Part shown: positions 42,701-53,420 of the stretch, piece by piece
Layout: every line of letters begins with the position of its first letter
Numbering within the stretch: position 1 is the first letter of the stretch
Source: Apodemus sylvaticus
Taxonomy: Eukaryota > Chordata > Mammalia > Rodentia > Muridae
DNA: 64,000 nucleotides
NCBI RefSeq assembly: GCF_947179515.1
Contig: NC_067485.1
Location: 10,544,096-10,608,095, forward strand
Direction of reading: 5' to 3'
Notes under the pieces: model-generated
What the model was told of the DNA's origin: nothing
The model's input: only the letters and a program-made list of their open reading frames with translations
Database searches by the model: none
Made by a program: the position numbers and the translations under genes

Positions 42701-45700
42701 TGCACTAGCTAACTTCACAAACCCAGTAATTTTTCCTTTCTGGTTCCCCATACATCATACGCTCAATGATAAAGTCAAAATGTGTCTGAACTGCCCCTGC
42801 AGCTGCACGCTTACCTTGGCCATCAGATGGCTTCTTGCCTGTTTTAAAGACGGTGGTCAGCCCTGCCATGGTGTGGTTCACGGTGGCAGAGTGGCTTGGG
42901 GGTGGGGGCAGCTTGTCTCCTCCAGCGAGTGTGAGTCTGCAAAGCAGACCTGGTTCATGCCCTCTGCCCTTGCATAACCTTAACCTAACTCCTCTCTGTA
43001 TTTGTCTTCTGGTCCAAACAGCATGCTACACATTTTCCAGTCTAGAGTATTTCCAATCCCACACAGTGATCAAGTTATCAAGTTTGACCTTTGTAAGATG
43101 TACAGGATATTCTGTGGAGAGTTGGGAAGCACTCACAGGATCCCTTCATAATCTCCAACTTGGCTTTTTCTCCAATGTTGCTTTCTTAAAATAACCAAAT
43201 GACCAGCACATAAAGCATACTTCCAGCAAAGTCCCAGTATAGAACTCATGGGCATCCCTTTCTGATGCCCTGGCAATCACTGGCATGGACTGCATTGTTC
43301 TAACCTTGGGGCAAGAGCTCAGCTGTTAACAAACAGCACAGGTTCCGGGGTGCAGACGTGAATTCTTGGATAATGGCAGTCCCCTGCAGCTTCTATTGAG
43401 AAGGCCCACGGCCTCAGCCTATCCTGCCTGGGTAGAGCAGCCACTGCGTACTCTTCTCCCAGGCTGCCCAGGTGACAGCGACCAGCTAGTAGACTCTGCA
43501 AGACATTCCAAGCATCTTTATTCCCATGGCCTTTCAACCCTTCTCTCTTGTCTCTGGGTTATGAACAAGGACTTTCCAGACACCTGTCTCCAGTCAATGC
43601 CGGCATTCTTTCCACTCAGGAATGAACAATGGGAATGTCCACTTACTTGCCCACTGCTACAACTACATGTGAGAAAGAAAATCTTTCCAGCCTACAGGAA
43701 ACATAGAGACTTCTCTTTGGGATGACAGATCATTACCTAAGAGTTCTGCATGGGGTCCAGTTTGCCCTGTCTGAGCTTGGTCTAGGGATTTACCTTCCTT
43801 CATCACCAAGGGGAGTGGAGCCCAGTTTCCCTCTGCCCCTTCCACAGCACTGCCTCCCTTCCTCTGTGAGGAGGCACCTCAGGGAGAGGATGCACTGCTT
43901 CCCCATTGGCAGGTCACACCCCAAGGCAGAGACCACAGAGTTACAGAGCTGACTTGAGGGGACATTGCCGGCTGTGGTTGTGGCCGTTTCAGATCAGAGC
44001 ACCTCTCTGTCGAAAATACTTCTGTTTTGTCCTTAGAACTAGTGGGACATTTCCTCAGGAATAACTGAGAGTTTCTCATTGGCCACAACTGAGTGACTGA
44101 CAGGACCACCCCACCAAAGACTTTGTACCCTTTCTGTCCATCATTGTGTGCCTTCCTTAGGAGCCTGGAGAGTGGGTCTGAGAGCTGCTTCTCTGTCTCT
44201 TCCTCATGTCTGCTAATTCTGGGCTTGTATTTGTGGCTGCTTCAGCAAAAGCTAAATAAGAAGTTTAGGAGGCTCTACCTAAAAGACATATGAGAGTTCT
44301 TTTCATGAAAAATCACTGAAATGGCCTTGCCTCCTCAAACAATCACAGCATTCTCCAGAAACACTGCTACATTTGGTGACAGCCTGTGCTGGTCACATGG
44401 ACACCCTCGTGAATGTGTCTGGGCTCCTTAATCCATAAGGGCTTGCTGGACATGCAGGTGATTTTCAAAGGCCCAAGCTGACAGGAATACAGCATGGCCA
44501 AGGCCTAAAGTACAGACTTGGCAAATTAAAGCCTTTTAAACTAAACTTTAAAAAAAGGACTTTAAGGGGAAATGGCCTAATAAGCATGATGGTCCAATGG
44601 AGCCAAGCACTCCTTGACAATTCCTTTACTCTCTCTCATACACAAAATGGACTGTAGATAAATTTGCATCCTTTGCATATTTACATGGATTTCTGAATGA
44701 GAGGCAAGAGTTCCACAATGTTGTGGTCAGGAAGGCATGCACTCAATCTAAATTTGTAGGTGGGGAAATCTCCTGATGGAGATACCACTGCCCTATGCAC
44801 ACTGAATGTTACTTCTGCATCATCCAGTTGTTGCTAGGAAACCTATAGCCTCTAAGGGACTCATCGTCAGACCCAGTGGGCACAGCTCTGAAAGTCCTCA
44901 ACATGGCACCATGAGAGCAAAGCTGTGGAAAGGGGGAGTTTTACATGCCCTTAGACGGGTGCAGACACATCACTACCATTGGGGCCACCTCCAGCTTCTG
45001 GCAGACCACAAAAACCTGACCACACGTCAGAGGCCTTGTGCAATAAGTAAGCAAAAGAGGAGGCAGGTTACACCACTCAAGGTTTCCCCAACCAAGTCTC
45101 TTCTGTCTTCAAGATAGCTCTGTCCAGGAGGCCCTTGGCTCTTGTGAAGGGAGACTTTTGGCCAGCTAGCCCATCAATATAACAGAAATGCTGATAGGAG
45201 TCTGAGACCCAGCGAGCACTGAGCCGCCATGTTTTTACCTGTAAGTGACACCCAACATGAAGGGAGCCCGTTGTGTTCACTCTGTTTCAGCACCCAGGTC
45301 TGTCTCAGGGCAGCACGTTAGCTGAATGAAAAGGGTAGCTGATGAACTGCTCTTTAAGGGTAACATTTAAAACTTTATTTTCAGGACAGTAGGTGACACA
45401 GATGAGTCATCATTAGGATAGTGAATCTACTGGCTATTGGGCTTGCGTTCCTCAGGACTCTGGAGAGAGGGTCTGGGAAATGCTCTTCCACTTCTTCCTC
45501 TTGTCTAACTCGCTGAGCCACTTACACTGGTGGCTGCCTTGGGGGGAGCTTAGTAAGATCCTTTACGTGTAGAGCACAGCAGAGTACCCAACAAGTCACA
45601 AGCCATTCTCCAAACACGTTTACCTCCTCACCCCCTTGAACGTCTGATGCCCCCATGGGTACAGTTTGGGTAGTCTCAGCCTGAAGGCTGAGAAACTGAG

Positions 45701-48700
45701 CTTTCAGGCTTAGAATCTGAGAAACACCGCCAACTTGGCTCACCCATCTCATTGGTGGATTAACTTTGCCCTTTTCCTGAATGATTGTTTTCTGAGTGTT
45801 CTTTGGTTCTTGTCTGGGATGACAAGGAAATGAGCTGAAGTGTGTTATCTTCAATAAAGAAAGTGCATATCGGAACATATGTGTGGCTCTATAAACCAGG
45901 AGTCTCCATGGTGACCATTACATTATTATTTATGATATTTTCTCATGTGCCCTGTGGGCAAGCAGAAGATAAGAGGGTGGAGGTCAGACCCAAGGCAAAG
46001 CAAACACGTGCTTCCTCTACTTCTCTTTGCCAAGGCCACTGAATTTATTGATGAAGTAGTACATTTGGCTTTTAGCCACATACTGCCTCCTAAAGGGGGG
46101 TTGGGAATGCTAGCTCTAAAATTCTAACCAACACACATACAAGCCAAGGCTGCCTTCTGTCTTTGACGCATCTCTGCTAAGTCCCAAGGATAGGGCAGTA
46201 AACTGACTTCCTCTACTCTCTGCGGCTCCTGCCTTCATATTAACATCTACATCATGAGCCTAGAGTTATCCCCAAGGTCATGGGAACTCCAGTCCCTAAC
46301 CTTGGAAATGAAGGGACCTTTCAAGATCTCAGAGCATGGCCAGGAAACCAAGCCAGGAGTTCCACAAAGACAGACACACCATCCATCTGTCACTATCAAG
46401 TCCCCAGCAATGAGTGTCACTGAGCAGAATCACACTAGGTATTCACAGTCCCTCCTCTGACCACTACCATCAGTCCTGCACCCTGATACCTGCAGATACC
46501 TTTAGGGAAATGGACATCTACACGAAGGCTGAGCCCAACGCACCTGCACACACCAACTCCAAGCGCATCTGTATATTCAGACGTCCTTCACCTGCATGCC
46601 AGGGCTGGGGCTGAAATTACTTCTCCCTGGCTTGACACTCCGCTCTGTAGTGTGTTCCAAGTTGTCCACTCACTTCTCAGGTGTGCTCGAAGAGGCCCGA
46701 TAGTTTGCTAAGTCAATCTCCTCATCTTAAATGTGAGAAGGCTGGGCCTGAGTGGGAAGGGAAGCTGCTTCTGGGAATTGCCACTGCTTGAATCTGGTCT
46801 TTGTTATCCAAAATAAGTGCCCCAAGTTCCTTCTAGAAATGACCTCTTCATCTGACCCCTGAAGAAAATGAAGTCATACTGTCAACTGCCATGTCCGTAA
46901 AGTGTCCCCTTTCTAGCCTTGATATTCTTACCAAGTGAAAGGGATCAGGAGAAACAGCTGACCAGGCCAAGACTGGGACTTTGGGATACGATTGTCTTCT
47001 CCCGGGCACTCTGGGAAGTGGGCAGACAGAAATTGTATGTAGAGAGAAGCTGACTCTCTGTGCCCTCAGCCAGCTTCCCCTCAACTGTTGGTCACAGAAA
47101 GCCTCCATTGACACATGGTTCAAGTGGTCAGACTCAGAGACTTCTCTCCCTGTGTTAAATAGCATGGTAGAAAGTGGGTGTGAAAGGCATGCTCGTGAGC
47201 CCTGAAGCCTCTGGACTTCGGAAGTTTCCTGTCCAGCCCAGCCAGTGTTATGGGATCACCAGATGCCCTCACTCTCTCTACTCCCTATCTGTTCCCAGTA
47301 AGTTAAAAAAAAAGAACAAAAAACAAAACTCCGTGTCTTATGATGTCTCTACAACGTACCACACGGATCCAGCCTGGCTGGGTTGTGGATGTGACAGTGT
47401 CTAACCTGATCTAGGAAGGTGCTGCAAGCTTATTAAGAGGCCCCCTTGCCAGCCAGGAAGCTATGTCAGGAAGCTATACCTTCACCATCCAGTAAACACA
47501 TGTGTGGTCTTGACTCTAAAGTATGTCCCCCAAACATCTTGCTTTTCCAGGTCTCAAAGATTCAGCGTAATCCCGATTCCATCTCTGTGTGTGGCCCAAA
47601 TGCTAGTCCCTCACTTGGTCATGAAGGGAATACAGAAGTACAGGAAGTGTCACACCACTGGTCAGGTCTAAGAGCTGAGAAAGGCAGTAGGACCATCCCT
47701 TCCCTTCACTCAGTGGGGAGAACACCATGGTGAATAGCTCCATTGTGAGGCCACAGATGAGGAATGGGAGATTTCTCCTTAGCCATATGAATGAGATCAA
47801 GAGACAAACCTTGAGCCAACCTATCTTCAGAGGCTGCAGACCTGGCTGCTGGTACAGCTGGAGAGATCCCATGCAACTCCTGACGCACAGGAGCTCTAAG
47901 ATAATAACTGTTGGGACAAGCAGGCATGCATGGACTGATTGAGGAATTAGCAGTTACCTCTGGCCACCCACATGGATACTCAGGGTGGGCACCTCTCTTG
48001 CTGCCCTAATATTCCCACGCTGCCTCTTCTGCTGAACACTGGCAGATCAAGCTCCCCTCCAAGCTCCTCTTGCCAGGTTCCCTTGGCTTCCAAGACCTAA
48101 GCTAATGGGTTTTTAAGCTAACGTATTTTACTTTCAGTTAGCTAACATGCAAGGCTAAATGAAAAGCCCCATCTCCACCAAGATGGTTTTTGTCTATGAA
48201 ATGAGTTGCGACTAAATCACTTCCAGGACCACAGTCCCACTCCTGACCCACCACCATCTTGCTGCATTGTGCTTGATCTGAGCTGTGAGATGAGACGTTT
48301 CCACTGCACGGAAACACACAGGTGTTGAGGTAAGAGGGATGTCAGGGTGGTGGCAGAGACGAGAGACACGTCTGAAAGTCTGCTGCGATTCTCACCTTTG
48401 CGTGTGCTTTGTCTGTACAAATTATCCAGAACAGTTGTCAGAGGGACGGAATCATGAAGCTGTGGATGTGGACGGTCCCCCTGGGGGTGGCTTGGCGGCC
48501 ATGGGATTCTACTGGATGGACCTGATCTGATGCAAGTAGACTTGCCGGCCTTTGGGGATTCCGCGGTTTAAGATGCTGCTGTGGTACATTGGCTAGGTCC
48601 CGGATCAGGCTGCTTGGGCAGACTGGCACTGTCTTCCTTCTTGTCGCCCTTTGCTCCTCCTGTCCCATCTCTGGCTCACACCCTGGCATCTGGGTGATAA

Positions 48701-50285
48701 ACCACTCAAGTCACTTCGGGGAAAGTCAGGAACAAGCGTTATTACTTGTGGCAGGTCTATCACTGTGGAGCCCGAGGTGCTATCCTCTCTTGTTTGTGAC
48801 ATGCTTACGAGGTCTTTAAATTGCCTTGGGACAGTACCACTTTTAACCTTGGAGGAACAGACAAGAAAATTAAATCGAGGCGTCCAGCTCTTTCACAAAT
48901 AACTCACGACAAGCCGCTCAGACTGCAGGATGCTTGGTGCTGTTCCTCCCCTCCCGAGCTCTGCCCGCCTCTCAGTGAGTGGCTGATCACCGTGTGCATG
49001 TTGAGATGGTGAGGACATCGGCAGTGAGCCTGTGCCACAGGCCTGCTCGTCCTTAAACTGCCAAACCTAAGTCTCCTCTCATACTTAGAGCACGCTGAGA
49101 GAATAAGCAGGCTCCAGAGTGAGGCCTCTCAGGCTGACAGGCCCACGGCTACCAAGATGGAAGTGCGTCCCATAAAATAGGTGAGCACACATGAAGTTGG
49201 ACGAGGCCAGAGATTGTCACTGGGGGGGTGGGGTGAACAAAGGCAAATATTACTTAGAAACAAACAAACAAAGATGTGGGATTAGCTTGAAATGCTAGAC
49301 AGAGGAATTCCATTCCAAATGACACTTCTCACCACCTCTTACCCAGGCCACTCACTAAAGGGATTTCTGGAGCAGTCGGCTGGAAATGTAGTCTGTGCTT
49401 CAACAAGAAAACTCAGGGGCAGTCACTCAAATCTGAGGCATGGCGTTAGCACACTGGCTGAAGTAGGAAAACTGAATAAAACCATTTGAGATCAAAACCC
49501 AAAGAGCAAGGAGGGGGAGAAGAGGAGAGAAGCTGGCCACAGAGACATCCTGCATTTTCTTGAATGTCAGCAACCTCTAGGACATGTTTTGTACCTCAGG
49601 CTCAACACCTGGAAAATGGAGACACCAATTAGAATCTTCCTCACAGGCCAAATGGAGCCTACATAGGAACGGCATGTGGCACATTGAAACACTAAGTAAA
49701 TCAGCTACTGTTAATAGTTCCTTATTGTCCTGTTCTGACTCCCCAGGTAGGTCGACATGAGGTCCAGAGCCACTGCATTGCTGGCAGAGGGTGCCGTCTG
49801 TGTATTGAGATGGGGGCACCCAATAGGAAGAGCCCTGGGACCCCACTTGTTAGATGGGGAGGTTTGAATCAGGCCAGGATGCTGTGAGTCCACTGTTAGT
49901 AGCTGCTCCTGTCTGTACGTCTTTCCCACTCTGACATTCTTTCCCTTTTAATAAATCAGGATTTTGCCAGTCAGCCATTATGATAGAAGATCGTTTCTGC
50001 TTTGTGTCTCCATCAGACTTCACTATGACCTGTTTGAACCATTCCAACAATTTACTAACCTTCTTAGTGACAAATATTTTACCATCACAAGGCTTTGGAA
50101 ATCTGCAGGATTAACTAAAAAAGTAGTCTTGGGCATTTCATGGTTTCTGCAGTCTGGTAGAACATTCTCTTCTCTGTGTAAAATGAAAACAGTTGCCCTT
50201 GAGAGTTAGTATCTTTTTTGGCACTGGACCAGGATAAGGAGAGCATCCACAGCGACATTTCCAAGGGGACTTGAAAATTTAGTCA
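42700..50285. other. Repeat-poor 7.5-kb interval
   Basis: I recognise no young SINE, LINE or LTR here, only short A-rich and G-rich tracts and a faint antisense MIR-like stretch near 46690-46765. Frames of 60-119 codons occur throughout on both strands (for example 43366-43725 and 45522-45878), without recognisable domains. Two segments, about 44130-44275 and 45435-45570, look related to each other. Exons or regulatory elements could lie here, but none can be shown from sequence reading alone. Confidence 0.45.
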
Positions 50286-50288
50286 CAC

Positions 50289-50292
50289 ACGC

Positions 50293-50352
<60 letters not shown>
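50289..50352. repeat. (GA)n microsatellite
   Basis: About 60 bases of nearly pure GA following CACACACGCAGA. Confidence 0.95.
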
Positions 50353-50354
<2 letters not shown>

Positions 50355-50540
50355 GCAAAAGCAGCCAAGCAGCATAGGAAATGTGGCTTTCTTATAATGT
50401 TTCTTATAATGTTCATTACATTTAAACTGTCCTCATAAATAAATGATGCTACCTAGTTGCATCCAAGAAACACTTCAGATCAGATCATATACCGATATTA
50501 ATTTTAGGTAGAAAGTTCACCTTCTTTGAAATGACATCTT
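50355..50540. other. Short unique stretch
   Basis: Contains a small tandem duplication, TTTCTTATAATG twice at 50389-50412. No other element. Confidence 0.4.
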
Positions 50541-50544
50541 CAAT

Positions 50545-50655
50545 CAGGCATTGTGATACATTCCTATCTATAATCCCAACACTTAGGAGGATGTGGTGAC
50601 AGGATCACAGGTTCAAGGACAGCCTAGTCCACTTAGGAGAGTATACTTAAATTAA
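50545..50655 (+). mobile_element. Diverged B1-related SINE
   Basis: GGCATTGTGATACATTCCTA, TCTATAATCCCAACACTTAGG, GGTTCAAGGACAGCCTAGTCC: the B1 left-end order, strongly diverged and truncated, followed by a purine-rich tail. Confidence 0.65.
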
Positions 50656-50722
50656 AGAAAAGGAAGGAAGGAGGGGGGGAAAGGAGAGAGAAGAAAGGAA
50701 AAGAAGAGAGGAAAGAGATGGT
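50656..50722. repeat. Purine-rich (GGAA)n/(GA) tract
   Basis: About 65 bases of G and A only on the plus strand, probably an expanded B1 tail. Confidence 0.85.
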
Positions 50723-50730
50723 TTGGAGCA

Positions 50731-50965
50731 AGAGGGCTAGGGAGAGGAGAAGCACCACAGTGCTCACTGCCTATGCCTGAGACTCAAGCCTCAGAACCCG
50801 GCTAGCCTGCCTTACCTAATCAGCCAGTGCAGGGCATCAGGAGACCCTGTCTCAGCGACAAAGTGGAAAGCTCCTGAGGACTGTCACTCAAGGCTGTACG
50901 CACAAGTATACACACCACATGAACAAGAGTGCAAGCGCGCGTGCGCGCACACACACACACAAGGA
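50731..50965 (+). mobile_element. B3-type SINE ending in alternating GC/CA
   Basis: CACTGCCTATGCCTGAGACTC, AGAACCCGGCTAGCCTGCC, TTACCTAATCAGCCAGTGCAG, GAGACCCTGTCTCAGCGAC, GGAAAGCTCCTGAGGACTGTC and a CACACA end. The 3' end contains the alternating purine-pyrimidine run GCGCGCGTGCGCGCACACAC. Confidence 0.75.
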
Positions 50966-50969
50966 AATG

Positions 50970-51550
50970 GAAAGGAAGCCATCCAATGTAGATACACATC
51001 CTAGAACATCTTTCTGTGAACTGCACTTCAAGTTTCCACAGAAAGCCCTTGAGCCGCACGTCACACATAGACGACAGCTCCATTTACTAGTCCAGGGTCA
51101 GAATCAAAGCAAATGATGGGGTGGGAACCAAGTCATAACTCAACCCAAAGGGCAGAAGCCACTCCAGGTGCCTGAGCAGACGAAGATTTAGTGAACAGAC
51201 TAGAAATACACAGCTCTTGGGAGAGCGAAAGAGAGTCATGGTGTGACTCACGGTAAGGGGACATTGGGTTACCACTACCCAGCTGGGCCCCCTTGGCCTT
51301 CGCTGCTGTGGAGCCTGCCTTGGTGCAGGCACATCTGCTGGTGCCGTGGCTCCCAAGGCCATCTGAAGCTCATCAGTCCATGCCTGACCTTAAGTGCCAT
51401 GGTTTTCCCACCAGAAGACCTGCCTCAGAGCCTGTGGTGAGGGGCGTGGTGAGCACGGTTTACAGACTACAGTGTTGGTGGTATAGAGGTCTGCTCTGTC
51501 CACAGTATAGAGGACTTCCCAGAGGCTGGATAGAACTCAGGAGCCGTTAT
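50970..51550. other. Unique DNA, no feature recognised
   Basis: About 580 bases. Overlapping frames of 65-98 codons on both strands, none supported as a gene. Confidence 0.4.
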
Positions 51551-51552
51551 CT

Positions 51553-51671
51553 CAGAAGAGGAAACATAAGCCATTGCCATTTTCATTAAGGCCTTGATGG
51601 ATTCAAGCATGCATTTCATTTCAAGGGTTTGCTGTGAGACCGTGTCTACCAGTAACATCAGAAGCTGAACC
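51553..51671 (+). mobile_element. L1 (Lx-type) 3' UTR, left part
   Basis: GAAACATAAGCCATTGCCAT, CCTTGATGGATTCAAGCATG, CATTTCATTTCAAGGGTTTG and ACCGTGTCTACCAGTAACATC read as old murine L1 3' UTR. The same sequence resumes at 58268 beyond the provirus, so the provirus landed in this L1. Confidence 0.72.
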
Positions 51672-51677
51672 TGCATA
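51672..51677. repeat. Provirus target-site duplication, left copy
   Basis: TGCATA directly before the LTR and directly after the other LTR (58262-58267). Six bases is the size expected for class II (ERVK) integration. Confidence 0.92.
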
Positions 51678-52108
51678 TGTCCCGACCGGCAGGACCTAGT
51701 AATTTGGGGAGCCGAGGGGAACCCAAGCCTGAAAGAGAGAAACGGGCGTGAAAGAAGAGTGAGGCCAAGCAAACAGGGTGTTCTGTGTCAAGGCCTCTTT
51801 AATGAAACACAAAACACCTGGTTTTGAACCCTCAGTAAGGAGGAAGTAGGGAGGGGCTGAGGGGGATACTAGAAGCACAGAAAGAGAAAAGGTCATCGGG
51901 GTGGAAGTTGACTCAGGCTAGAGGCATCTGCAGCTTTCCTGAAATGCTGGTTCTGCCCAGACCATCCCAGGTGTTTGGTCAGGTAAAGAACCGGTTGATC
52001 ATCCTTGTGTGAAGAAGGGGGGGGGGGGTTGCTGTAAACCGCAAGGTCGGTGAACTTTCAAGGTGAGGGCTGTTGAAACTCTGGTTTTCTAGGGTTTGGT
52101 CTCTGACA
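51678..52108 (-). repeat. Provirus 3' LTR
   Basis: 431 bases. On the minus strand it starts TGTCAGAGACC and ends GGTCGGGACA. The poly(A) signal ATTAAA lies at window 51798-51803. A G11-type run at 52019-52030 differs from the partner LTR, which is shorter there. Confidence 0.92.
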
Positions 52109-52617
52109 TATCCCCCTCTTGACTTAAATAAAGTTGGGGGGTGGCTATGGAAAGAGGGTCGGTGGAGAGCCTGTTTTAGGCTATGTGGTTTTGCCCCCAT
52201 GTCCAGCATCCCAGTAACTAGGCCTTTTTAGATCCTAGTAGGGCAGGGCCTCTGCCTTAGGCTATGCGAGTAGCACCCGTTCCTGGCATCATGTCCCACT
52301 CTAATGGCTTAATCAGGCCCTTGGTGGTTGTGATGGGCATCCAGGTAGTAGACTCACAATAATCTCGTCATGGAGTCACCCTGTAGCCAATAGGCTGTGT
52401 GCATTTGGCTCGTGGCACCACAATATTTCCTGTCATTGGCTACTCCACAGCTTAAGGCCCTCACCCACTATTAGGAGCCAGAGGTCACCCTCCCGTCATT
52501 GATGCCTCTACAGCTTATAGAACCAAGAAGGCTCTGTACCTGCAGCAAGGGTGGAGAACTGAAGGCCAACAGTTGCTGTCTCTGCATGGGCGGAAGAGAG
52601 GTTTTAGGCTGAGTCTC
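52109..52617 (-). other. Provirus 3' non-coding region and polypurine tract
   Basis: About 500 bases between the env remnant and the 3' LTR. The minus-strand purine tract next to the LTR is the expected plus-strand primer. No open frame of note. Confidence 0.6.
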
Positions 52618-52805
52618 AGATGTCTAGCTGATGGTAGTGGGCTGCAACTGGTCTGTTCGAGGCAGAATCAATCTGTGCTTTAACGAAACTGGTTAATCTG
52701 TTAAAAGCCCAGGGGCCAGATGACAAAAGCAACAAAAGACCCAGGAGGGGCCCCAAAAGGCTGGGGAGCAAAGTGGAGAGCCAGGGAGAAGTCTCAGCAT
52801 CAGCA
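52618..52805 (-). pseudogene. env remnant: transmembrane subunit end
   Basis: On the minus strand one frame shows PWLSTLLPSLLGPLL, then a leucine-rich membrane span, then a basic-polar cytoplasmic stretch ending HYHQLD before a stop. This is the membrane anchor and tail of a retroviral TM protein. Surface subunit, fusion peptide and most of TM are missing. It follows the integrase remnant almost directly, so a large deletion joined pol to the env end. Confidence 0.75.
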
Positions 52806-52814
52806 TACTCTGGC

Positions 52815-53130
52815 AGCTAGCATGTTCCTTCAGCATCCTGTAGAAAGAACACAAACATGCCTCTTCTCTACACTCAGAGTTCCCTGGCATTAAAGTTTTT
52901 AAATTTTTGTGGTATATAGAGATGTGATTCTCCCTTCTTTTATTATAAAAATATTGTTGTAAAGTTCTATGGGCCTGTTCCATAATATCTTGCCTCTGTG
53001 AATTATGAGGAATCTCAGTAAATGACTAATATCAAATTGTTAATAAAACATCTCAAATGACTGACTATAATAATCAGTGATAATATTTGTCTTAATCTGA
53101 TTTGGAACATTCAGTATAAAAAATATATGT
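52815..53130 (-). pseudogene. pol remnant: integrase core
   Basis: A minus-strand frame carries PHNSQ, then QDIMEQAHRTLQQ, which matches the part of the retroviral integrase core with the last acidic residue of the D,D-35-E triad. The upstream core is in another frame and AT-degraded. The frame continues into 52693 with non-integrase sequence. Confidence 0.65.
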
Positions 53131-53280
53131 AAAAACAGTTATAACTAGAAAGCTTGAAAAGCTGTCAATAGTCATGTATATTTTTTATTACTTTTTTGAA
53201 TTGCATTTGTATAAATAATTGTAAAAGTTAAGAATTAGTAGCATTAAAAAGAAACAATTTCAAGCAATTGTAAGCCATTT

Positions 53281-53312
<32 letters not shown>

Positions 53313-53420
53313 ATTAATATATAAATCAAAAGTTTGATTTTTAACATTTTAAAAAGAACAGCTACAGCACCCAATTCAATTATCTGTGCTGAAGCAAGGG
53401 GACACTCAAAAGAATAAACA
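53131..53420 (-). pseudogene. pol remnant: probable RNase H region
   Basis: At about 53347-53410 the minus strand reads PLASAQIIELGAV, the form of the RNase H motif around its catalytic glutamate. The surrounding sequence has many stops and is very AT-rich, including a (TA)n expansion at 53279-53320. Confidence 0.45.
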
